NCBI GenBank assembly: GCA_951394405.1
Contig: OX596342.1
Coordinates: 2,170,001 to 2,234,000 of the forward strand
Reading direction: 5' to 3'
Source of the DNA: Coprinellus micaceus
Lineage: Eukaryota; Basidiomycota; Agaricomycetes; Agaricales; Psathyrellaceae
DNA length: 64,000 nt
The translations under genes were made by a program, and so were the position numbers. This document shows, in pieces, positions 11,932-22,679 of this stretch (its first letter is position 1; every line of letters starts with the position of its first letter). The notes below the pieces were generated by a model. That model searched no databases, was not told the origin of the DNA, and saw nothing but the letters and a program-made list of their open reading frames with translations.

Positions 11932-14116
11932 TTATTCGAGAGCGGAAGTAGCGTCGGCGAGCAACGAGAGGGCCTTCTGGGACCTGGGCTTCAACCTGCA
12001 CTTATATTCAGGTGGGAAGCTGAGGGACACAGACGGGGATCAGCGACATGCTCAAATACCAAGTGGGTTAGAAGGAAAGCACACCTGATAACGCCATCCG
12101 TCCAGACCAACTCCGGGAAAATGGGTTTGCCGGTCTCATCCAGTTCGGGCAGGACGTCGCAAGTCGCAAAGGTGGTAGCGATGATGGAGAAAATGGTGCC
12201 TTCCGCAAAGTGCATACCGGGGCAGGTTCTGCGGCCAAAACCGAAGACGAGGTCATAGACACCCTTCATCTCGGCATCGGAGTTGTTGAAGCGCTCAGGC
12301 TTAAAGCTCGAGGGTTCATCATAGATTTCGGGGTCATGGGTCATGAACCTGTGGTCACGCCGCCAAGTTCAGCATCGCGACATACTCCATAAGACGATAG
12401 TAGACTTACCAAATGTTGGGCAGGACGATGGCACCTTTGGGAATGTGGTAACCCTCGTAGAAATCGTCCCGAGTGACCGAGTGAGGAACACCTAGCATGG
12501 GAAACATGGAGGTCAGACTTGGTGACTACGGAAACAATGGTACTCGGCGGAATTACTTACCCAGAGGTACAGGAGGATGCCACCGGAGGACCTCTGCCAT
12601 AACGCTACGGATATACGGCAGCGAGCTTCGGTCAGTGATTGCTGGGAGCCTTGCGTTCCCAACGACGGAGTCGATTTCAGCCTGGGCCTTCCTCTGGATC
12701 TCTGGATGCATGATCATCGCGAGATAGAAGGCGAGGGTGCTTGAGGCGCTCTACATACATTCCGTCAGGTTAGGGCAGCGCGGTGGAAGATTGCAAGAAC
12801 TTACAGTGTCTAACCCCGCACCAACAGAGCTGATCGCTGCCCATCGCAGAGTGTCCTCTTGGTCGGAGGAGAGGGGCCCGCTAGCCTCGGAGAAGGTGGT
12901 AGCACACAGGTTTGGCATCAACGCTTCTCCTGTCAACTGGTCGATCGAGTAAGTTCCTTATTTCTCCCATCTTTGATTTGTTTGTGGAGACCTACCATGT
13001 GCTTCTTGGCCCATTCGTAGGGTGCGGTGGCGGCGTTGTTCAAAATCGCCTTCATCTCCTTCGCCTCGCGCTTGAAGCCAGCACCTGGAAACCACTCAGG
13101 CACATACATGACTACGGAAGAGGAGGTAAGAGTGCGGACATGACATGGCCGGGCGAAGAGCGGACGTACGGGGAGAGAAAAAGTCAACCAGATAATTTCC
13201 GAGCTTTCCTGCCTTGCTGAAGTTTTCGAGGGAGATGAGCGCGTTCTGCAAGAACTCATCGTCTGCAGACTTGACGGTGTATCCGTACAGAATTCGTTGG
13301 ATGATGATACCAAGCCGACTTTAATATCGGTCAGCAATTGAGCCACTAGATTAATGAAGGGGGAGACGGACAGCTGGATTTGTTCTCGGGACTTCTCTGG
13401 GTGCTGCAGGAGCGACTTGATCAACAACCGAGACTGTTGTTCCTGGAGGGGCCAATACCGGGGAATCGAGCTGGACGTGCTGAACTCCTGGGCGATGATC
13501 CTGCGCTGCCTCTTCCATGGCTCGTCGTATTTCATGAGAGTGATAGACTTGTTAAACTCGCATCTGGTCACAGCTGTCAGACGACGTTACTCCACTCCAG
13601 ACCATGAATGAACTTACAGGTCTCCCGCGAAAGCCTGTCGATAATATGTCAGAACTATGTAACGTAGCGGGAAATGAAGATGACGATGACACTTACAAAA
13701 TGGGGTCTATCCGAGTACGCGCCGGATCGTCTGTCCAGGAGGTCTTTGGCGACCTTTTGGGAGTTGACAGCGATGAGGTGGTATCCCAGGAGATCCAATT
13801 GGATGAGGTCACCTAGGATCCATGCCATTTTAGTTGAATGCGAGTGACGGGAATGAAAGGATTCCTCACCATACTTGTGCTTCCACTCCGCCAACTTGAG
13901 CCATCCATGAGTTTTGGGCATGTCCAAAGCATTGCCGAGAAGAGGGAGGGGTGTAGGGCCTGGCACTCTGGCGTGGCCTTTCCGCCTGTTGCGCGCCTTT
14001 ATCTCGCTACCGATGTACCATACCACGCCCGACGCCAGTGCAGCGAACGCGACTGAGAGGTATGAGACCTCCCTCATCCTCTCGACAGCATGCTCGACGA
14101 GTGGTGTTGTGGGCAT
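11932..14116 (-). CDS. Cytochrome P450 monooxygenase
   Basis: A haem-thiolate oxygenase of the endoplasmic reticulum with an N-terminal membrane anchor (residues ~18-38, [17 protein letters not shown]), then the proline hinge [12 protein letters not shown]. Many short introns interrupt it. Conserved motifs are present across exons: the I-helix SVGAGLDT, the ExxR motif as EVLR, PERF, and the haem-binding [10 protein letters not shown]. The last exon joins at a CCTCAG acceptor near 12010 and ends at TAA 11932-11934. The layout resembles the fungal OrdA-like P450 group (hydroxylases of small aromatic or polyketide substrates), but substrate cannot be read from sequence. No synthase backbone gene lies nearby, so a secondary-metabolite cluster is not indicated. 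It converges on the HAD gene with only 154 bp between stops. Confidence 0.93.
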
Positions 14117-15610
14117 TTCTTCCCGAGAAAGGAGGGTGGATGACGGAGAGGGACAGGAGTGACTTTCGGCTCAATGCCAACTGTACCTCTTGGATTATAA
14201 GGTCTCCTGCCATCAGGAACCCCAAGAAGGATTCGCGTAATCTGGGGTGGGTGCAGACCCTGGTCGCTGTCATCTTGTTCTGGGATCAAGGCGGGCTTGA
14301 TGTTGGACAGATCTTGTCGTAAAGCGCCCATCTGCTCACATGGTCGCCCCGAAAGCGGAGATCACTCAGCACTGCTATGTCAAGGAACATTCATGATGAG
14401 CTTCAGCGCCGATAATCACACTCAGTGCACATACCTTTCCTCTCCTTTTCTGGTGCTTATCGGTTAACAAGGGATGAACGTTCACTAGGCCTCGACCCCA
14501 TGGAGGGGACCGAGTTGACGTATCTCCCTCTTTCGTTTGGCTGGGAATGGTGCGTCCGAACGGGGGTTAACGCCCACTAGTGCTTGCCTGATATTTTGGT
14601 TGCTTTCTTGTCTTCCGGGCTGCTTCTGATGCGAAGTGTTCAAGTGGATTCCGGATCAGCTGCACGAAAATTTGACCTACCTCGAGGCTTGCTGTAACTC
14701 TCCAGGAAGCAAGGGTCGGACGAGAAGAACGTGGTCGTGTTGGCAGAGGTCGTGCTTCGTGCTCCTTCGGGCTGGGCATGCCCAGAAGAAGTGAAATGAA
14801 TTTTGACGGATTACTTCCGGCATTCCCAGCTCCTTCCTTCGTTGTGACGCACTCAGTAAAAACCGACCCGTAATCTGGTGCACTTTTTCGCCGCCGGAGG
14901 CGATACCGAGTGCGGGGTGATAAAGTATTGGAAAACCATCCCCTGATGACATGGAGTTCTGTCGCAATTGCACATCCAATCCCATGAAGCGAGGAAGTCA
15001 TCGCAATTCAAATTCCTGGCCTCCTGTTTCAGAGGTTGTTTGTGGGCTCACCCGTAGACCCTCGCCGGTCGCAGGCAGTGTTTTGTGTGGGCGCTGAGTG
15101 ATATAAGCGCCCGCCGCCATCATCGCCGCCACCGGTTTGTTTACCGCAACATCACGCGCTCAAACAGTGTCAGCGCATCTTGCTTCCTTCAACCTTGCTG
15201 GATCCGGCTTCTTTGCAACATTCAGCGCTCAGCAGAGTTGTGGCCAACTTCCATGAAAAGACTTCTCCATGTGGCTTGGACATCCCGCTCTATGAAATTG
15301 AAATGAAAGATATACCGGTGCGATTTGAATAGCGGTCAGGTACATATGCAGAGTCACAACATTCGTGGTAAGTTTTGTTCTTTCAGGTCAACTTTTTGGG
15401 TTCTGGCGGTGACGTTCATGGTTTAGGTTAAGTGTAGTCTGACTTCATTGAAGTGGCCTCGGGTTGATCCATATCATCGTGGTGATGGTGTAGCGAAAAC
15501 AACGGGGCCGGTGTATCAGCGTGATAAGCCTTCCTGCCTAGGTCGAGTGAGTTGGAGTGACCAGCGAATGTAGCTTAGTCGCCTTCCTGATCCTCAATCG
15601 CACAATCGCG
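14117..15610. other. Intergenic region between divergent P450 and monooxygenase genes
   Basis: About 1.5 kb between divergent starts. A minus-strand frame of 144 codons at 14567-15001 has an ATG but no family resemblance and no conserved motif, so it is left out. The region probably holds both promoters. Confidence 0.45.
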
Positions 15611-17252
15611 ATGGAAAGAGTCTACAACGACCTACGTTCCGAGGATCCGTTCAAGATCGCTGTCCCCAGGCGGGTCTTGATTATCGGGGGAGGTCCTGCT
15701 GGGCTGGTTACGCTGCGCAACTTTATCGATCGGGGGACGTTCGATACGGTTCAAGTAGTTGAACGAAGAGGCGACGTTGGTGGTGTCTGGTCTGTCGATG
15801 CCTATTCCCATCCCAGAACGAAGCTAATGATAGTCCTCAGGCACCTCGAAGACGATTCCAACAGAGACAATTCCAAGCCACAGTGGCCATCCGCAGCTTA
15901 TCCTGGGCTAATTGGCAATGTCCTCCCCGAATTTCTCTCTTTCAGCGGCTGCCCATTCCCTCCCCCAGCGACGGCGGAGGAAGGACAGCCTTTCCCCAAA
16001 CTCTCGGAAACCTTCGCCTACTTGAAGAAATTCGCCGCTCCTTTTGAGAAGTCTGGGCATATCAGACTGAACACTGAAGTCGTTCGCGTTGAAGAAAGGC
16101 CTTGGGGCGAGGGCTGGAAGATCTCGCTGCGAGACTGGAGCGATAGTGGGAAGGAGACTGAAGAGATCTGGGACGCTGTGGTTGTCGCAGTCCATTGGCA
16201 TGACAATGAAGAATGGCCAGAGACGCCTGGATTGGTCGAGCTTCGGCAGCTTGGGCTAGCGAAACACGCCAAGTCGTGGAGAGGCCCGAAGGAGTACGAA
16301 GGGAAAGTAAGTGTGTCGTAAGATCCCCCGAACTATCAGAGTTTCTGACCCGTAGCGCTAGAAATGCCTGATCGTCGGAAATGCTAACTCGTCGAACGAC
16401 ATTGCTGCCCAACTGGTTCCCATGGCCCATATACCTGTGCTCCAGAGTATACGGAGACCGCCATGGCCAGGCTTCCCCAGTCTCACAGATGAGCGCATCC
16501 AGATGGTTGCTCCCATCGTCAAGTATGCCGTCAGCGACAATTCGACAGCCAAATTCTCTGTTTACCTGGAGGATGGCACCATTATCGAAGACCTGGATGT
16601 CGTCCTCTGCGGCACGGGTTACTACCCGTTCCCAGATTTCGTGAAGGTCTTCAAGAGACCAGAAATACATTCAGAGCCTGGGTACGGGTACCCACTAACC
16701 CAGCCGAAGCCCAATGCCGGCGACGAACTGCCGGGGGCATATACACCAGAGCACCTGCCCGTCGTCGTGCCAGAAACGCGGCCGAGACGCATGCCGCACA
16801 TGCACCGTCTCAGCATCTACGCTCCCAACCCCTCTCTCGCCTTTGTCGGGACCGTTATGACGTACACACCCTTCACCACAGCTGACATCGTCAGTTCGTA
16901 CGTTGCCCTCGTCTTCTCACACAAACTACCCATTCCAACCTCGACATGGGATCGCTTGCAGTATGAGCGAGACCGCCTAGACATCGTTCGGTCAAGGCTT
17001 GTCGGAGTTGAGAACCCCACTTCATTCCTCACATACAGTGTGATGTCGGTAGATGAGGAAGGGTTTGGACGCGCGTTAAGGGAAGAGGTTGTCAGCGTAC
17101 TGCCTGAGCTCGACCATATCCTGCCCATTTGGAGTGAGGAAACCTCCAAGGCCAAGGAGAACATGTTCAAAACCAAGTTGGAGGCACTGAAGTGGGCGAG
17201 GGAAAGAGGCTGGGGTGGAAATAGGGAACAAAGCCCGGCCGATACTGTCTAG
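15611..17252 (+). CDS. Flavin-containing monooxygenase-like protein
   Basis: Three exons (15611-15789, 15841-16306, 16362-17252) give 511 residues. The first intron is 51 nt with no stop, so it could be read through by mistake; splicing yields GGVWHLEDD, which fits the family. The FAD-binding motif GGGPAG is at about residue 26 in VLIIGGGPAGL. The second dinucleotide site reads VGNANSSND, so the NADPH-binding glycine pattern is degenerate. It resembles dimethylaniline (N-oxide-forming) monooxygenases, which oxygenate soft nucleophiles using NADPH and oxygen. The ATG at 15611 is preferred over a GTG at 15557. No signal peptide is evident. Substrate is unknown. Confidence 0.88.
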
Positions 17253-17322
17253 GGTGTTTGATGCGTCGGAGCATGGGAAAACGATAGGGGGATATGGCAT
17301 GTCGGAGTGAGGCGCTTAACCA

Positions 17323-17395
17323 AGCGCCCATCCAAGTTGGTTATGACATCTGTCTAACACACAGAAGGTCTCCAGTTCAAGTCTGGGTTGAACCT
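17323..17395 (+). pseudogene. Degenerate tRNA-Val (AAC anticodon)
   Basis: The 3' two-thirds form a good anticodon arm (stem 17349-17353/17361-17365, loop with AAC at 17356-17358), a T arm, and a 3' acceptor strand TTGAACC. The 5' end should read GGTTCAA to pair with it but reads AGCGCCC, and the D stem is also broken. The first ~17 nt look replaced, so it is unlikely to fold as a functional tRNA. Confidence 0.7.
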
Positions 17396-17567
17396 GTGTT
17401 TTTGCGTTAGTTTGCCCTCTTTTTAAACCCTCTTCCAGAATACATTTACTTAACCTCGTCTGGGGTGCCTTTTCGTTCGCCTTGACCAGGAAAATCACAG
17501 AAAAAATTCGACCAGAAATGAGCGTTCGTGGCGCACTATAGATTGCAACTTTTATGACCCGAGGTAA

Positions 17568-17640
17568 GGTTCAATGGTCTAGTGGTTATGATCTCTGTCT
17601 TACACACAGATGGTCTCCGGTTCGAACCCGGATTGAACCA
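17568..17640 (+). tRNA. tRNA-Val (UAC anticodon)
   Basis: A 73-nt cloverleaf: acceptor GGTTCAA pairs with TTGAACC at 17633-17639, with A as discriminator; anticodon stem TCTGT/ACAGA with loop CTTACAC gives anticodon TAC; the T arm carries GGTTCGAACCC. No intron and no encoded CCA. It reads valine codon GUA. Confidence 0.93.
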
Positions 17641-17811
17641 GGTTTTTGCTTCCCTCGCCTCGGGGTCGATACTCTTGGCGGATCAATGATCATCGATGTC
17701 CTCACTCCTCAGTCCTGGTTCCTTGAAGCTTTTGGTACCCGGCAGACTGTGACGGAATCGAATCCATGCACAACTCAGTGAAACAGGTTTCCAAAACTAA
17801 ATCCATTTTTT

Positions 17812-19581
17812 TCAGACTTCGATATTCATCCGTACGCCCTTCTCCCTTGTCGACACTTCCAATACCTCTAACTCGACGTAGCTCGGAGGGGAAGGGCGAG
17901 AGAGCCTTAGAGAGACGTTTTTCAGCTGAGCCACCTGATTCGTCGGCTTGCTGTTCGAGCCCGGGGGTATACTGGTCGTCGATGCGATACGGCTTTGCAA
18001 CATCTCCCTTAGCTCCCCTGCTGATGCGCAGAACGAATCCTCCAAAGAGAAGGACTTCAAATTGGGCAGGAGCGCTGTTCCTTGTTTCGCGGCCAGTTGC
18101 GCAGCGCTACTGTTTCCAGGGTCCGCATAGGACATCAACGCTGCATTTCGCTGAGGGTTGCCACCCATTCCTCGCCTGACCGTAAGTCGGGGTATTATCT
18201 CGTCCGACGCTTTGCTGATCCGTAGCACCAGCTCTTCGACACCCTTGAGCTCAGCAAGCAGACACACAACTCCGTAGTTCTCCTCCCACACCACGTCCAG
18301 GTCGCGCGAACTCTCCAATGTCAAGCTACGTAGCTGGAACGTGCAGAAGGACCGGCGGAGCATCGATATGGCATGGTCTGCGCTGTAGGCAGTACGAGAG
18401 TGGATGGAAAGACTGGTAAGGGATGGTGTGGTGATGAGTTGGAAGATGCGGGAGATGTACGAGCCTTTGTTGGCGACAGACAAGGAACGGAGGTGGGGGA
18501 GGTGAACGGCGCTATTGTTAGGCGCAGTTGATAGTGGGGTTGGGACCGCTGGCATAGGAGCCGCCATGTCCAGAACGCGTTCATCCTCTGTCGTAAACTC
18601 CTGGAGGGATTGGGCGGATCGAAGCAACTTTGTGAACTCCCCCTCGTGGAAGTGACTTCCCTTTGACCGAAGATGCGTCAACTGTTCCCAGGGAAGTCGG
18701 AGATGAAGAGTGGGATGGGGTATGTGGATGAGGGTAAGGTGTCGGAGCTGAGGCGCCTTTGAGAAAGCGTCAATGGCGTGCCATGGTCGAGGCGTGATAA
18801 AGCTATGTCCAGTCGAAGCAAGATGCAGCCTTTTGAGGTTGGGAACACGGTCAACGGCTGGAGATAGAAGGGCGTGAAAGCTGAATAAATCTTCCAGGTC
18901 CAGCGTTACATCCTCCCAGCGTCTCGCCACGTCGACCAGTGGAATGAGCAAGGAACAAACGACGTCTCGAATTGCGTCATCCTGCAGCCCAGATGCGTCC
19001 GTGCTGTACTTGAGGGAAAACGATACCGAGGCGTTTCCTGAGCGCATAAGGGATGTATCGAGAAATTTGTGGATGCTTCGAGATATTTCGAAAGTTGAAT
19101 ACCCAGAGGGAAGTCGTTCGAAAGAGAGGTCGAGCTGAATGTTAGACCAAATGTCGGGTAATGAGAGTACAATCGCCCTCCAATAGCCGCAGACTGCAGC
19201 GAGCCTCCACGGTATCCTGTCCGGATTCCCGCTGGGCACGCTGCTACTTCCTTCGTCGTCCCTCGGTGGCCACGACACCTTGGAGCCCGATGTGGCGTGA
19301 TGGAATATCTCTTCTAGAATCTCAGGTGGAAGGTGGCGTATCGGCGACAAGACCGCGCGAGCCGTCGAAAGGTGAGCCTGAACGCCTTCTCGATGAGATT
19401 CCAGCGCCGCCAAAGATGCCTTCAGACGCGCTATCTCGGAGTCAACCTCCGAGAGAATCGTCACCGTCTCGTCAATGACCTTATCCACAAAAAGCTTCTC
19501 CTCTTCTGTGGGGACACAAGACGAGTAAAGCAGGGGATTAGGCAGCATGGGGAGGGAGTGGCGCCCTGAAAGTGATTCCAT
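17812..19581 (-). CDS. F-box protein of the Agaricomycete type
   Basis: A single-exon gene of 589 residues starting at ATG 19579-19581. After a predicted coiled coil (residues ~30-70, with regular Leu/Glu spacing: VDSEIARLKASLAALES) comes the F-box LSPIRHLPPEILEEIFHHA at about 78-96. The rest is a leucine-rich-repeat-like region (HLRSLSVANKG, LTSLSIHS, LRSLTLESS). Proteins of this design are very numerous in mushroom genomes. The F-box binds Skp1 in an SCF ubiquitin ligase and the C-terminal region is thought to bind targets. No target can be predicted. Confidence 0.9.
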   Translation of the reverse strand: MESLSGRHSLPMLPNPLLYSSCVPTEEEKLFVDKVIDETVTILSEVDSEIARLKASLAALESHREGVQAHLSTARAVLSPIRHLPPEILEEIFHHATSGSKVSWPPRDDEGSSSVPSGNPDRIPWRLAAVCGYWRAIVLSLPDIWSNIQLDLSFERLPSGYSTFEISRSIHKFLDTSLMRSGNASVSFSLKYSTDASGLQDDAIRDVVCSLLIPLVDVARRWEDVTLDLEDLFSFHALLSPAVDRVPNLKRLHLASTGHSFITPRPWHAIDAFSKAPQLRHLTLIHIPHPTLHLRLPWEQLTHLRSKGSHFHEGEFTKLLRSAQSLQEFTTEDERVLDMAAPMPAVPTPLSTAPNNSAVHLPHLRSLSVANKGSYISRIFQLITTPSLTSLSIHSRTAYSADHAISMLRRSFCTFQLRSLTLESSRDLDVVWEENYGVVCLLAELKGVEELVLRISKASDEIIPRLTVRRGMGGNPQRNAALMSYADPGNSSAAQLAAKQGTALLPNLKSFSLEDSFCASAGELREMLQSRIASTTSIPPGSNSKPTNQVAQLKNVSLRLSRPSPPSYVELEVLEVSTREKGVRMNIEV

Positions 19582-20218
19582 GATTGGCTGGGTTGGAGGG
19601 AGTAGAGCTTTCCTACTTCAGGGTTAGGAGAGTGTCGACCGAGAAAGCGTTTGTAGGAGCTCACCGGTAGTTCGCAAGGAATATAGATGTTACTTGCGCC
19701 TTCAATTTCAATAAGAATCGGACAAGGGAGTGGCTCTGACTACCCCCACTCCGGTGGAGCGTTCGGAACTTGGAAAGCTTGGTCTTGTGGATCAGACACC
19801 TGGGGACTACCTAATCCGAGTCTAGGTTGAAAGAAGAACCTGCAGAAAGTCAGGCGACGCGATCCACGCTGCAGTCCGACAACTCACCAAAGATTAGGCG
19901 TGAACGAGTTGGAAGCAGGCACCCCCACGCTTCTCTCTCGGCTAGCAGATGATGGTTGGGGACGAGGGGCGTTTATCAGCATCCGGCCAAACGTCATAAC
20001 AGTCCTTGATCGAAATCGGGGGACCTACAACAAACTTGGTCCCACAACAACAAAGACCGCTACGGTCACTAGAATTTCATTATATATTACTTACTGGGAG
20101 AGTCCTACATGGAGGATGTATACGGTATCCGTAGATCAGGTTGTCCGTGAACACAAAATAAAGAGCGTCAAGATAAAGGAGGGATGAGGGGGGTTGGTCA
20201 TTTATGAATATTCCATGT
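19582..20218. other. Intergenic region, F-box promoter
   Basis: 636 bp between the F-box start and the stop of the GMC oxidoreductase gene. No coding signal or repeat was recognised. Confidence 0.5.
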
Positions 20219-22679
20219 TCACTGCAACGGTGCTTCCGAGTGCGTACTCGCGGATCGCGCATTGGGCCAAGAGGCCTTAATCAGGTCCGCAGCCTTCTCC
20301 GCAATCCCATAAAGCGTCGACATAAGGTGGGCGCTAACTTGGGTGGGCATGGCAGATGCATCGACGACGCGCAGGTTCGTCGTGTCGTATACCTTGAGTT
20401 GTGCATTTACGACGCCTATTCACAATGAAATAAGGTGTTGGGTCAGAAATTGAAAAGCACTCGATGATCTTCTACGTACCTCCCAGGGTACGACGCATCA
20501 TAGCGGCCGTGCCAACGGGATGCGAAACCGCGTTGAAGTTGTCCCAGATCCAACCTCGCCAATCAGCGTCGTTTCCTCTGTTGGCGTTGTCTGGGACCCT
20601 GCTTCCAGGGATAGTCTCCCCAGTCGACAGAGTGCTAAATGGAGAAAAATAGGTGTCAGTGATATATTCAAGACCCAAAGAGGGTACATCTTCACCTCAT
20701 GGGTGGGCTGGTCAACACTCGGCGTGATAAGCGTGCGGCTGCAACTTGCACTTCCATATCGAAGTCAGTCCTAAACCAGTTTACCGTGACCGTTGGTTTC
20801 GTGAAAGGGTTTGTCGACTTGATATGCGATCAGGGAGCTGACTAGGTAAAAGAATGTGGGACCGACCGTGATCTTCACGTTGCCACGACTGAACGGAAGC
20901 AGGTTCCACGTCTGAAGTCCAAGGGTGCTTCAAACGAGGTAAGTCAGACGACTTGAGATAAATGGCGTTGGATCAAGGCTCACTCTGGCCAACCATAGCT
21001 GAAGAATAGCTCTGCAAGGGGTGCTTCGAAAGAACTTCAGATATAACGTATATTGGTCAATTAAGCATGGCTCTCACCACTATTGTTGACGATTAAGTTG
21101 GCTTGGATCTGGAAGATTTGCTGAAGAGCTGCAGCTGAATACGCGGAACCTTGTTCTGCTGTCGCCCATGACGCGATAGAAGAGCGAATCTTGCTCACGA
21201 TGGAGCTGGCTTGAGACCCAAACAATTGGTATAGGTTGGGATAGGCGATAACGTTGGATGGGCCTTTTCCTCCTGGATTGAACCCATTCCCCCCTGCGCC
21301 GAACACGCTTTGAGGCTATCGACGAGAATGAGCCATAGAGCCATCACTAAGAGAAGCGTCCTCACTTGGTCCTGGAGGTTCTTCCCCACTGTCCAGAGGT
21401 GGACAAGGGTAGATATTCCGAGGGGAGTAAGAAGGTTTCGGTCCCCAATGCCGGATAGTTGCAGCAATTGGGGTGTCTGTTCGTCAAATTATGAGCAGCG
21501 TCAGGTCGCAAGACGGGACAAGCACGAACCTGAATAGCCCCAGCAGCAAGAATAACCTCTCGCCGTGCGTTGGCAGTGTACCTTGTCGAACCACCGCTTG
21601 ATGGAGCGAATTCGACACCAGTCGCCGTCACAGGGATCGTAGAACCCGAGAAGTTGATCTTTGTGACCTAAAGAAAGACATAAGGAATAGCATGAGTTAT
21701 CAGGAAGGTGATCTCCACCTGGTGCCTGGTCAGAGTAACCCAGTTCGAGTTTTGACTTTCATTAGGAGCCAGGTACGCCATGAGCGAAGACGACCGGTGG
21801 TCGCTATCACGCCAGTTGATTGTCTATTGAAGTGAGTCAACGATTCTCCAACCGAGGGATATTCCTCACCAATGGTGTGATTGAGACACCGTTAGGTGAG
21901 CCCCCATTGATATCCTTCGCATGGCTGATCCCAGTCAGGTTGACCATGGTATTGATGAAGGCTGGCTGTTGGGGTCCACCGTACATTTGATTAGGGTTCG
22001 TTACCTGCACCGGCCCATCGTAACCGTGGTATTCAGCGACGAACTGGGCACCCTTCGCAGTTTGCTCGCTATTGGGGGGCGAAAAGCCTTCTGACTGTAG
22101 TGACAGTTCAGGCACATTCATGACGGAGAGTTCAATGGACTGAACCTTTTTCATGTAGCTCCAGATTCCTTGCCAGTTCCACCCAACGTTCGCTTCTGAG
22201 GGTTCCAGAAGGCTCGACCAAGCGTCGTACTGCGCGGCGAGACCTCGAGTAAAGGCAGCCCCATTGATAGAAGCTAAAGTTTCCAATGAATACAACACTA
22301 AGTCAAGATGGTGAAGGGTATACGTACTACCACCACCAAGCGTTTTTCCACCAATGATTCCTCTTCCGTGGTCTGTAGGCCAGTTCCACATCAGGTCGGT
22401 CCCAAACGCTTGGCCATACTTGTAAATGTCATAGATGCGCGGGTCATTTCGATCGTCGCGTCCAGCTTCAACGACTAAGACGGTGACTGAAGGGTTCTCG
22501 GCCAGTCTTGCTGCGACTGTCAAACCTGACAAGCCACCGCCTACGACAATGTAGTCGTATGTCTTGCCGTCAACATCATTCGGAGATGTTGTGACCGCGC
22601 GTTTGTTGAGATTGGGAGCCGAAACCGAGAGATGAACGAAGGAGAGGGCGAAAAGAACGACGGCGCCTAGAGAAGGCAT
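20219..22679 (-). CDS. Secreted GMC oxidoreductase, glucose oxidase-like
   Basis: An FAD flavoprotein with about 10 exons. It starts [13 protein letters not shown] with a signal peptide (~20 residues) followed by NLNKR, a Kex2-type site, so it is probably secreted. The FAD-binding motif GGGLSG lies in [12 protein letters not shown], with VEAG at the end of the fold and the GMC signature GGKTLGGGS. The second signature [15 protein letters not shown] is intact. The active-site His is in [10 protein letters not shown], and a second His follows in PTQVSAHLM. The C-terminal block [10 protein letters not shown] resembles glucose oxidase more than aryl-alcohol oxidase, but oxidation of other sugars or alcohols is possible. 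Such enzymes make hydrogen peroxide for lignocellulose decay. The last exon ends at TGA 20219-20221. Confidence 0.9.

Noticed and set aside
14567..15001. 144-codon minus-strand frame with ATG
   Set aside because: No motif, no splice-linked extension and no family resemblance; left in the intergenic entry.
15557..15610. Longer start for the monooxygenase
   Set aside because: It begins at GTG; the ATG at 15611 is the first suitable start and fits the family.
11932..17252. P450 plus flavin monooxygenase as a secondary-metabolite cluster
   Set aside because: No polyketide, peptide or terpene synthase is within reach; two oxidative genes alone do not make a cluster.
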